From positions 1 to 26,343 of the forward strand of contig JAFLUQ010000014.1 of assembly GCA_022508735.1 (NCBI GenBank): 26,343 bases of DNA, written 5' to 3'. Under the pieces are notes generated by a model. The model was given only the letters and a program-made list of their open reading frames with translations. It made no database searches and had not been told where the DNA came from. Of the stretch, positions 7,632-14,617 are shown one piece after another. A program made the position numbers and the translations under genes. Source of the DNA: Oscillospiraceae bacterium. GTDB taxonomy: Bacteria; Bacillota; Clostridia; UMGS1883. Positions within the stretch are counted from its first letter, which is position 1. Every line of letters begins with the position of its first letter.

Positions 7632-8342
7632 TTAGATAATGCGGTTAGCGTTTTCCAAAATTTTATCGCCCAATGAAATTATCTCATTGACACTGTCGTC
7701 ACCGAGCTTTTTGGCTATGGCATCATAAGCGAACCTTATCTCAGGCGGACGGGACTCCAGATTGTGGCAGTCACTGCCAAGGAGCCTTGCCGTTCCCTCC
7801 TCGAAAAACTTAAGCGCTTTTCTGCGGGAGAAAAAGCTGTTAAAATTCTCGGCGTTCATCTGAAGAATACAGCCGAGCCGCTTCAGCTCATATATCTTAT
7901 CCATATTTTTCATGGGGATATAACGCTCAAAGTGGGCAATTATAGGCGTGATGCCATTGCTTATAATGCGATATACCGTATCTACGGTGCGGCCGCCCCA
8001 TGTTTCAAAGGGCATTTCCAAAAGCATATATTTTGTACCGTCGATAGCCATACGCTCGAAGCCCTCTACTCTGTCTAATGAGTCCATAAACAGCACCTCG
8101 GCTCCAACATATAGCTCAACGTCAAGCTTCTCTTCCCCGATGGCCTCTTTGAGCTCGTTAAGGCTGCACTCACGCTTTCTGAGAAAGCTGTCTACACTAT
8201 TTCGTGAAGCATAGAAATGAGGAGTGAGCACTATTCTGCGCACTCCTTCTGCTGACAACCGTTTTATCATTTCAATTGACATTTCGCCATTTTTGCTGCC
8301 ATCGTCCACTGCCGGCAAAATATGGGTGTGGATATCATTCAT
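7632..8342 (-). CDS. PHP-domain tyrosine-protein phosphatase (CpsB/YwqE type)
   Basis: A 236-residue PHP-fold metal-dependent phosphatase. Visible ligand motifs are the N-terminal H5-T-H7-ILPAVDDG, TPH at 40-42, VGAE with E82, AHFERY with H137 and the late GSD-C-H at 189-193. Members dephosphorylate the tyrosine cluster of the cognate capsule/exopolysaccharide kinase. This fits the neighbouring kinase gene, 49 bp upstream, whose product ends in a tyrosine-rich tail. ATG with GGAGAG upstream. Length is normal for the family. Polysaccharide control is the expected role, but no glycosyltransferase or flippase genes are present here. Confidence 0.9.
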   Translation of the reverse strand: MNDIHTHILPAVDDGSKNGEMSIEMIKRLSAEGVRRIVLTPHFYASRNSVDSFLRKRECSLNELKEAIGEEKLDVELYVGAEVLFMDSLDRVEGFERMAIDGTKYMLLEMPFETWGGRTVDTVYRIISNGITPIIAHFERYIPMKNMDKIYELKRLGCILQMNAENFNSFFSRRKALKFFEEGTARLLGSDCHNLESRPPEIRFAYDAIAKKLGDDSVNEIISLGDKILENANRII

Positions 8343-8391
8343 TTCGGCTCTCTCCGATTTTATTATTTTAAACGATCATTCACGTAGCATG

Positions 8392-9114
8392 TCATTCATA
8401 GCTGCCATATCTGCTGTATTTTCCATATCCGGCCTTACCGTCACCCTCTGCGGCGTTATATACAAAGCCCAATATCTTTGCATCCACCAAGCGTAGCGAA
8501 TTGACAGCATCTTTCACACCGTCCTTCTCGGTGCAGCCATGGCGGACAACTATAATTATGCCATCCACCAGCCTTGAGAGGAGCACTGTATCAGTGACAA
8601 GATTTACGGGGGGAGTGTCAAGGATCACATATTCGTAATTTGAGGATATGCTGTCGAGCAGCTCATAAAAAGCGCTGCTGCCCAAAAGTTCGGTTGGGTT
8701 CGGGGGAATCTCGCCGGAAGGCAGCACGTCAAGATTAGGAACAGCACTTCTAACCACTGCATTTTCAAAGCTGCAATAGCCAGTCAATACGTTGCTCAAA
8801 CCCTTCTTGTCGGCAATGTTCATAAGTCCTGCCACGTTTGGACGGCGAAGATCGCAGTCGATAAGCAGCACCTTTGTGCCGGTCTCGGCTATACTAATAG
8901 CCAAATTCACCGCATTGGTGCTCTTACCGTCGCCATCTAACGCACTGGTGACGATAATACGGCGGCATTCCTTTTTCGGAATGGAGAACATGACGTTAGT
9001 TCTGAGTGCCTTATATGACTCGCTGACAGCGAAATTCGTCTTAGCCAGCTCTATTTTTGAGCGTTTTTCCTCAATGGTCTCTTCCTGAAGCTTTTTTCCT
9101 TTAAAAAGACTCAT
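8392..9114 (-). CDS. CpsD/CapB-type bacterial tyrosine kinase
   Basis: A 240-residue cytoplasmic BY-kinase. Walker A is A58-LDGDGKST66 (a variant of the usual GEGKS), Walker A' is LLIDCDLRRP at 83-92 and Walker B is VILDTPP at 163-169. The C-terminus carries four tyrosines at 230, 233, 236 and 239, the classical autophosphorylation cluster. In Gram-positives the kinase is a separate protein activated by the cytoplasmic tail of a Wzz-like membrane partner. That partner is encoded just upstream with a 4-bp ATGA overlap, indicating translational coupling. It should regulate chain length and export of a surface polysaccharide. Confidence 0.93.
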   Translation of the reverse strand: MSLFKGKKLQEETIEEKRSKIELAKTNFAVSESYKALRTNVMFSIPKKECRRIIVTSALDGDGKSTNAVNLAISIAETGTKVLLIDCDLRRPNVAGLMNIADKKGLSNVLTGYCSFENAVVRSAVPNLDVLPSGEIPPNPTELLGSSAFYELLDSISSNYEYVILDTPPVNLVTDTVLLSRLVDGIIIVVRHGCTEKDGVKDAVNSLRLVDAKILGFVYNAAEGDGKAGYGKYSRYGSYE

Positions 9115-9860
9115 TGCGCTGTCCCCCTTTCCTTAGTCTCCTGCTTTCTGGCGGAACCTGTCGATATATTAGGAATTACGCCGAGAATAGGCACATCTCC
9201 ATATTTCTGCGACAGGTACTCGCCGGTCTTAATTCTGGTATCGAGCGCCTCTCTGGCAAGTACGAGAACGGCTCCCAGTATAAAGCCTATAATAAGACCT
9301 ATCAGTGTTGTGCGGCGTACATTTGGTGACACAGGATACTCAGGAAGTTTTGCGCGGTCAACTATAACGGCTTCGCTGCCTTTAACGATGCCCTGTATAA
9401 GACCCGGAGCCACATCAGCTATGATGTTGGCAATAAGCTGCGCAACCTCAGGGTCAGGATTATTCACCGCTATCATGAACAGCGGCGCTTCATCGTCCAT
9501 ATCAGTTGCAGCGACCATTCTCTTGATCTGATTCGACGTATATCCAACACCCGAGGCGTTTGCCGCATTAGCCACCTCGTCCATAACAAGATCGGTATGG
9601 ATCATGTTAATATAGCTGTTTACAAGCATTCTTGCTGTGGTAATATCAGGCCCCTGAACCTTTGTCGAGCTTGACAGGCCCTGCTGGTTATTTACATGAA
9701 AGCTCGCCGTAGCCTGATATATGGGCGTAGCAAAAAAGCTGCTGTAAATAAATGCAGCTAAGCCGAGAATAAGCATAAATGCCACGATCACAGGTGACCG
9801 GCGCAGCAGCAGCGTTAAAATCTGTTTGAGGTCTATTTGATATTCCGTTTGTCCATCCAT
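9111..9860 (-). CDS. Wzz / CapA-type chain-length determinant and kinase activator
   Basis: A 249-residue protein with transmembrane helices at about 22-42 and 184-203 and a roughly 140-residue extracytoplasmic domain between them. The proline motif LPEYPVSPN at 172-180 precedes the second helix, typical of polysaccharide co-polymerases. A cytoplasmic tail of about 45 residues would contact the kinase. Start chosen at ATG 9858-9860, which has AAAGGAGG upstream; an earlier in-frame ATG would place that site inside the gene. First gene of the operon, with a leader of about 60 nt from the promoter at 9928-9956. Confidence 0.9.
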   Translation of the reverse strand: MDGQTEYQIDLKQILTLLLRRSPVIVAFMLILGLAAFIYSSFFATPIYQATASFHVNNQQGLSSSTKVQGPDITTARMLVNSYINMIHTDLVMDEVANAANASGVGYTSNQIKRMVAATDMDDEAPLFMIAVNNPDPEVAQLIANIIADVAPGLIQGIVKGSEAVIVDRAKLPEYPVSPNVRRTTLIGLIIGFILGAVLVLAREALDTRIKTGEYLSQKYGDVPILGVIPNISTGSARKQETKERGTAQ

Positions 9861-9927
9861 AAGGGTTCCTCCTTTTCGGAAACATCTCACTACAGGCACA
9901 ATATTATGTGCAGTTTCGACTTAAATA

Positions 9928-9956
9928 ATTATACACTAAACTCAAAAAAATGTCAA
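9928..9956 (-). promoter_or_regulatory. Perfect-consensus sigma-A promoter for the polysaccharide-control operon
   Basis: On the minus strand TTGACA (9951-9956) and TATAAT (9928-9933) both match consensus fully and are 17 bp apart. This is the strongest-looking promoter in the window. Its -35 end lies about 40 bp before the divergent sirtuin start. Confidence 0.9.
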
Positions 9957-9997
9957 CCGCTTTTGAAAAAAATGCACAAAAAGAAAGGAAAATCAAT

Positions 9998-10708
9998 ATG
10001 AACAGGAAGCTCAAAGATATAATTGATAAAACCGAAAACATCGTTTTTTTCGGAGGTGCCGGTGTTTCTACCGAGAGCGGCATCCCGGATTTTCGCAGCG
10101 AGGACGGACTATACAGTCAGAAGTACGACTATCCCCCCGAGACGATCCTCTCTCACAGCTTTTACCGCGTGCGGCCTCACGAGTTTTTCCGGTTCTACCG
10201 CGACAAAATGCTTGCCCTGTGGGCCAAGCCCAACGCCGCGCATTTGGCGCTGGCGGAGCTGGAACGACAAGGGAAGCTCAAGGCTATTGTCACTCAGAAC
10301 ATAGACGGTCTGCATCAGGCGGCCGGAAGCAAAAACGTGCTTGAGCTCCACGGCAGTGTTCTTCGTAATTACTGCGAGAGCTGCGGTAAGTTTTACGGTG
10401 TGGAGAAAATAGCGGAAAGCGAACTCATCCCCCGCTGCACCTGCGGCGGGATCATAAAACCCGATGTGGTGCTCTATGAGGAAGGGCTTGACGACACGAC
10501 CGTACGCCGAAGCATCGCCGCCATCCGTGCGGCCGACGTGCTCATAGTTGGCGGCACCTCTCTCAGCGTGTATCCCGCGGCCGGGCTCATCGACTATTTC
10601 AGGGGGCAAGAGCTGGTGCTGATAAATAAGACCCCGACAAGCGCAGACAGCCGCGCCACTTTGATAATACGGGAGCCTATAGGCGAGGCCTTGGGAATGC
10701 AGGCATAA
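9998..10708 (+). CDS. cobB: Sir2-family NAD-dependent protein deacylase
   Basis: A 236-residue sirtuin. NAD-binding motif GAGVSTESGIPDFRS at 20-34, TQNIDGLH at 99-106, catalytic His 118 in LELHGS, a zinc site C126-x2-C129 and C147-x-C149, then KPDVVLYEE and GGTSLSVYPAAG at 185-196. The second cysteine pair has one residue between its members, not the usual two. It removes acyl groups from lysines using NAD and could link protein acetylation to redox state. Start chosen at ATG 9998, preceded by AAGAAAGGAA; an in-frame ATG at 9950 would lie in the promoter region of the opposite operon. Appears to be a single-gene unit; no clear promoter of its own was seen. Confidence 0.93.
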   Translation: MNRKLKDIIDKTENIVFFGGAGVSTESGIPDFRSEDGLYSQKYDYPPETILSHSFYRVRPHEFFRFYRDKMLALWAKPNAAHLALAELERQGKLKAIVTQNIDGLHQAAGSKNVLELHGSVLRNYCESCGKFYGVEKIAESELIPRCTCGGIIKPDVVLYEEGLDDTTVRRSIAAIRAADVLIVGGTSLSVYPAAGLIDYFRGQELVLINKTPTSADSRATLIIREPIGEALGMQA

Positions 10709-10712
10709 TAAA

Positions 10713-10939
10713 GTAGCCGTAAAAAAGTCGCGCAGAGCGCTTAGGGGCATATGTCTTGGTATTAAAGCGGTTTTATGTTTACAAAGTTCCCCGAAAAGGG
10801 TTATAAAACGTGGAAAATCCGTCATCACTGACGGATTTTCCACATCAAAACACTATTCCGGGGATTGCGGTAATCGCATAATCGCCGTAAAACAAGATTT
10901 TTAGCCCTTGAACGATCTGTGCGATTTTTTTACAGCCCC
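10713..10939. repeat. Dispersed inverted-repeat element, complete copy E2
   Basis: About 227 bp bounded by imperfect terminal inverted repeats. The left arm 10716-10748 begins GCCGTAAAAAAGTCGCGCAG. The right arm lies within 10904-10939 and read backwards begins GCTGTAAAAAAATCGCACAG; 26 of 33 positions match. The centre holds a perfect 15-bp hairpin, GTGGAAAATCCGTCA at 10810-10824, loop TCAC, partner at 10829-10843. It starts 4 bp after the sirtuin stop and ends 1 bp before the DUF378 stop codon. No coding capacity, so it would need a transposase in trans if mobile. The left half matches E1 closely. The stretch at about 10850-10890 is absent from E1. Confidence 0.85.
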
Positions 10940-11146
10940 TTAAGCTTTATCTCTCACCGGCAGCTTCTCCTTAAAAAGGAGTGTTATCGACCAAAGACCG
11001 CCCAGCGCCACAAGTGTGTAAATTATGCGGCTGATGGTGGACGCCTGACCGCCGAAAACAGTGGCTACCAGATCAACGCCGAAAAGTCCGATGCTGCCCC
11101 AGTTGAGCGCACCAATGATCACAAGGATCAATGCTGTGTTATCCAA
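10940..11146 (-). CDS. DUF378 family small membrane protein
   Basis: A 68-residue protein with two hydrophobic helices, the conserved LNWGSIGLFGVDLVATVFG segment at about 14-32 and the ARG/SRIIYTLVALGG-like second helix, as in the YuzA/DUF378 family of unknown function. The start is TTG at 11144-11146, preceded by GGGAGG with 8 bp between. An ATG overlapping this gap opens only a four-codon frame. The stop codon abuts the repeat element E2. About 150 bp upstream separate it from rlmB; on the minus strand a TATAAT-like hexamer lies in that gap without a convincing -35. Confidence 0.85.
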   Translation of the reverse strand: MDNTALILVIIGALNWGSIGLFGVDLVATVFGGQASTISRIIYTLVALGGLWSITLLFKEKLPVRDKA

Positions 11147-11272
11147 TTTTCATACCTCCCTAAAAGCTTTTCAGAGAGAAGTATGCCCAGGAATCAAAAA
11201 TATTATACCGCATATTTATAGCATAGCTATACCCAAGTTTACTTTTGTGTGTTCACATACTGTTCGGGCTAT

Positions 11273-11289
11273 ACAAATCTTCGATTTGT
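11273..11289. other. Short perfect inverted repeat downstream of rlmB
   Basis: ACAAATC and GATTTGT form a 7-bp stem with a TTC/GAA loop, 8 bp past the rlmB stop. No U-tract follows in either direction, so it is a poor intrinsic terminator and may be chance or a weak 3'-end structure. Confidence 0.35.
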
Positions 11290-11296
11290 GGGGCTA

Positions 11297-12028
11297 TTAT
11301 ACTCTTTTCTTTGCAGCCTCATAGATCATAAGCGCCGCGGCCACGGAAGCATTCAGAGAATTGACATTTCCACGCATTGGAATTTTCACTAAAAAATCGC
11401 ATTTTTCAGCCACAAGACGGCTTATGCCCTCTCCCTCGCTGCCAATGACTATAGCTACCGGCCCGGCGAGGTCAGCTTCGTACAAGCTGCGGTCTCCGGC
11501 GGCGTCAGCCCCGGTGACCCAAATTCCCTTCTTCTTAAGGTCGTCTATGGTCCGGGCAAGGTTATTCACCCTTGCCACAGGCGTGAATTCCACCGCTCCG
11601 GCGCTGGCCTTGGCAGCAACAGCCGTCACCGGCGCACTGTCATGGCGTGATATTATCACTCCATGAACACCGGCACAGTTGGCCGTGCGGATAACGCTGC
11701 CGAGATTATGGGGGTCGGCTATGCGGTCAAGTATCACAATAAACGGCGGCTCGCCGCGTTCCTCCGCTATTTTCAGAATGTCATCAACCTCGGCATAGTC
11801 CATTGGAGGCACTTGAGCGATCACGCCCTGATGGTTGCCTGTCTCACTCATTTCGTTAAGCTTCGAGGCGTCCACCTCGGAAACAATGATACCGCGCCGC
11901 TTGGCCTCCCTGATCAGGGGAATTATGCTCCCCTGTTTATCGCCCCTGCGGACGTAAATTTTATCTATCTGCCGCCCGCTTTTTATCGCCTCGGCCACGG
12001 GATTTCTTCCTTCTATTTTATCACTCAC
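11297..12028 (-). CDS. rlmB: 23S rRNA (guanosine-2'-O-)-methyltransferase RlmB / TrmH-family SpoU methylase
   Basis: A 243-residue SPOUT-class enzyme with an N-terminal substrate-binding domain (IEGRNPVAEAIKSGR at 5-19). The knotted methyltransferase domain carries motif 1 DPHNLGSVIRTA at 105-116, motif 2 IGSEGEG at 195-201 and motif 3 IPMRGNVNSLNASVA at 216-230. All catalytic motifs are intact. It uses S-adenosylmethionine to methylate a ribose in 23S rRNA (G2251 in E. coli). Starts at GTG 12026-12028, with GAGGT from the end of the upstream gene as ribosome site, so it is probably translated from the long minus-strand transcript. TrmH-type tRNA methylases share these motifs; length and N-domain favour RlmB. 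Confidence 0.92.
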   Translation of the reverse strand: MSDKIEGRNPVAEAIKSGRQIDKIYVRRGDKQGSIIPLIREAKRRGIIVSEVDASKLNEMSETGNHQGVIAQVPPMDYAEVDDILKIAEERGEPPFIVILDRIADPHNLGSVIRTANCAGVHGVIISRHDSAPVTAVAAKASAGAVEFTPVARVNNLARTIDDLKKKGIWVTGADAAGDRSLYEADLAGPVAIVIGSEGEGISRLVAEKCDFLVKIPMRGNVNSLNASVAAALMIYEAAKKRV

Positions 12029-12034
12029 GGTATT

Positions 12035-14575
12035 TTACCTCTTTTTTAACAGTTTATAAATCTCAATCAGCAGCGCCGGCACTACCCCGACTCCAATAGC
12101 CGCACCGAGACTATCTGCATCCAAGGCAGACAAACTCAGCACAGCTGTTAACGACGGCAATGTAAGTGTTAACGCGATGATCAGCGCCGCCAACACAAAG
12201 CTCACAACCGCAACCGGATTTTTCGTAACCCGCTTATATATGGGCTCGGCGCTGCGGCAGCTTTGAGCCATAAACGTAATGGCCGAGCAGAGACTGATAA
12301 ATACTGCGCTTCGCCTGTCTGCCACGCCTATGCTTCCGGCAGATAGAACATAGAGCAGCGTAGCCGCTCCGCCCATAAGTATTCCGCGCACAGCGGCTCC
12401 CATAAGTATTGAAGGAGCAAGGCGGCCCTTGCGCATACTATTCAGCCTGCGTCCACCGGCAGTGAGCCGACGGTGATATGGCTCGCGCCAGATTGCCGCG
12501 CTGCCTATTGCGGCAATAACAGTGTTGAGCCAAAGTATGCTGCTTGGTGTGAAGGGAATGGAATAGCCCATCACAAGGGATACAACGGCGCATACCATCT
12601 CTGCCACATTGCAGGCCAGCAGGAAACAGATTATGTGGCTGTTATTTATAAACGTACGCTTACATTCCATGATCGCCGCAGCTATCCTTCCAAGTCCGCT
12701 GCCGCTCACATGAACGTCTGATGCTGAAATGCAGACCGCGGCGCCGGCATCGGTAGCAACGGATACCTCACCCTTGGTCATGGCATCAATATCCTTACTG
12801 CTTCGACCGGCGGCCACAACGTTTTCACGCCGGGAGTTTATTCCTGCAATTATCTCCGTCTTCATGGAGGGAGGCGTATCTGCCAAGATCATGTTTTTGT
12901 TAATACGTGACAGACTTTCCGGCTCGGCAGTTGAGCCGCGGCCCACTCCATCTTTTCCTATACCTATCTTCTCGGCTAAAACTGAGGCCGAGGTGAGGTT
13001 TTCGTTAGTTATCACACAAAGCTTTACACCCATATTGTTCAGCGTTTTTATAGACTGGGCCGTGTCTTTACGAACAGGGTTGCTAAGGCCCACAAGACCC
13101 GCGAAGGTCAGGTCGCTCTCAAACTTATCACTAAGCTCCAAAACGTCCTTATATGCCACGCCGATCACAGTAAGGGCGCCCGCTGACATAGCCTGACTTT
13201 CGCCGATTATCTCCGCCAGATCCTTTTGGGGATCCAGCGGACGCTCGCCGCTGTCATATATTTTAGAGCAGCAGGAGAGCACAGCGTCAGCGCTTCCCTT
13301 GCAAATTATCCGATAACCGCCATCTGTTTTGTGAACGGTAGTCATTATACGCTTTGAACTGCGTTCGTCCAGAATTTTTTCCTGGGGAAATGCTGATCGG
13401 ATTTCCTCAGCACTAAAGCCGTGAGCCAGAGCGTCCTCGATAAGAGCCACCTGCATGACATCGCCCCGCGCACCGTCACTATCTATTTCTGCCGTTGTAC
13501 ACATAGCCGCCAGAAGGCGCAGATCGTTTTCATCGAAGCCCTTGCCCGGGTGCAGCTCAGTAGAGCCAAAGCCGAGCTCCGTGACCACGCCGCGCTTGCC
13601 GGTGCAGAGCACGGTGGAGGCTCCCATAGCCTCCAGCGCGGAGGTCGAAGCCACGTCTATCCCCAGCTTTTTAAGGCGAAAAATATCGAAACTCATAGTG
13701 ATAAGCAGAATCGCCGAAAGAGAGACCGGCAGGGCTGTTATGGCCGCGGCAATGGAATTGTCAAAGGCCGAGACCGCTCCGTAGCCTCCGACAAGGCGGA
13801 AAATCAGTGCCACCGCCCACATAACAGCAGCAGCCGCGCCGCATAGATTACCAATCATTACAATTCGGCCGGCAAATGCGGAGCTTTTCTCGCCGCTGCC
13901 CATAAGCAGACCCATAGCCGTACCCAGCTGGGTTTGATTTCCCACGCCCGTAACAATGACTTTGGCGCTGCCCGTAATGATTTTAGTGCCCATATAAAGA
14001 ACGGTTACGCTCTCATCTTCTATGCCGGCGCTATGAGTCTTGGTCACTAAAGAGCCATCGCCGTTTATTATTCCCTCGTCTACGGTCAGGGAGTCGCATT
14101 CGATTATCTTGGCATCGGCAGGCACCGTCTGGCCTTTTTCCAGAAAGCACACATCGCCCTGGGCCAATAGCGTGGCCAGGGCGGTTTTCACTGTTCCGCT
14201 GCGCAATACGCGTACACTCTGATTTTGTGCTGCCTCGGCGGCCGCGGCAGCTGAGTTGCTCCGTTTAAAACTGATATACCCCACAGCCGCGTTCACACAG
14301 GCGCAGAGCACAAAGCAGACCGACACAGGTATGCCGCTTCTGCCATCGTATACAATGTGGATCACGGCCATGAGCAAAAGCACAATATTCATAACTGAGA
14401 GCAGATGGCCGCGAACTCCCGCAAATGTGCTCTTCACCTTTGCCGCCCGTATTACGTTGCGGCCCCGGCTATGGATACGTTCATGGGCCATTTCTATAGT
14501 CAGGCCTTTTTCAATGTCAGATCCCAGTTCCGCGGCAATATCTGCCGCAGACTGTCTATAATCCATCGAAGCCAT
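12035..14575 (-). CDS. P-type cation ATPase homologue lacking catalytic motifs (probable pseudoenzyme)
   Basis: An 846-residue protein with the full P2-type Ca-ATPase-like layout: N-terminal cation-ATPase domain, two early helices, actuator domain, helices 3-4, P and N domains, and a C-terminal bundle. The invariant DKTGT is replaced by G-K-R-G-V at 326-330, so the Asp that is phosphorylated is Gly 326. TGES reads N-G-D-G (171-174), PEGL reads P-V-S-L (283-286), TGD reads T-N-E (523-525), and the hinge motif TGDGVND reads A-G-R-S-S-K-D (589-595). Kept are the nucleotide-pocket K-G-S (426-428) and N-V-A-E in helix 5 (656-659), while the helix-6 Asp is lost (NTVIAA 684-689). The frame is open throughout. 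Start: ATG 14573-14575 after AAAGGAGG; an upstream GTG precedes that site. It should not pump by the normal cycle; a regulatory or binding role is inference. Confidence 0.88.
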   Translation of the reverse strand: MASMDYRQSAADIAAELGSDIEKGLTIEMAHERIHSRGRNVIRAAKVKSTFAGVRGHLLSVMNIVLLLMAVIHIVYDGRSGIPVSVCFVLCACVNAAVGYISFKRSNSAAAAAEAAQNQSVRVLRSGTVKTALATLLAQGDVCFLEKGQTVPADAKIIECDSLTVDEGIINGDGSLVTKTHSAGIEDESVTVLYMGTKIITGSAKVIVTGVGNQTQLGTAMGLLMGSGEKSSAFAGRIVMIGNLCGAAAAVMWAVALIFRLVGGYGAVSAFDNSIAAAITALPVSLSAILLITMSFDIFRLKKLGIDVASTSALEAMGASTVLCTGKRGVVTELGFGSTELHPGKGFDENDLRLLAAMCTTAEIDSDGARGDVMQVALIEDALAHGFSAEEIRSAFPQEKILDERSSKRIMTTVHKTDGGYRIICKGSADAVLSCCSKIYDSGERPLDPQKDLAEIIGESQAMSAGALTVIGVAYKDVLELSDKFESDLTFAGLVGLSNPVRKDTAQSIKTLNNMGVKLCVITNENLTSASVLAEKIGIGKDGVGRGSTAEPESLSRINKNMILADTPPSMKTEIIAGINSRRENVVAAGRSSKDIDAMTKGEVSVATDAGAAVCISASDVHVSGSGLGRIAAAIMECKRTFINNSHIICFLLACNVAEMVCAVVSLVMGYSIPFTPSSILWLNTVIAAIGSAAIWREPYHRRLTAGGRRLNSMRKGRLAPSILMGAAVRGILMGGAATLLYVLSAGSIGVADRRSAVFISLCSAITFMAQSCRSAEPIYKRVTKNPVAVVSFVLAALIIALTLTLPSLTAVLSLSALDADSLGAAIGVGVVPALLIEIYKLLKKR

Positions 14576-14617
14576 TTGGCTTTTCCTCCTTTGCACACAT
14601 GATAAGTTATGCGCTTA

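Noticed and set aside
10810..10843. The 15-bp hairpin in E2 as a simple intrinsic terminator
   Set aside because: No U-tract follows the stem on either strand. U-rich runs occur only in the terminal repeats about 75-90 bp away, so a plain terminator does not explain it.
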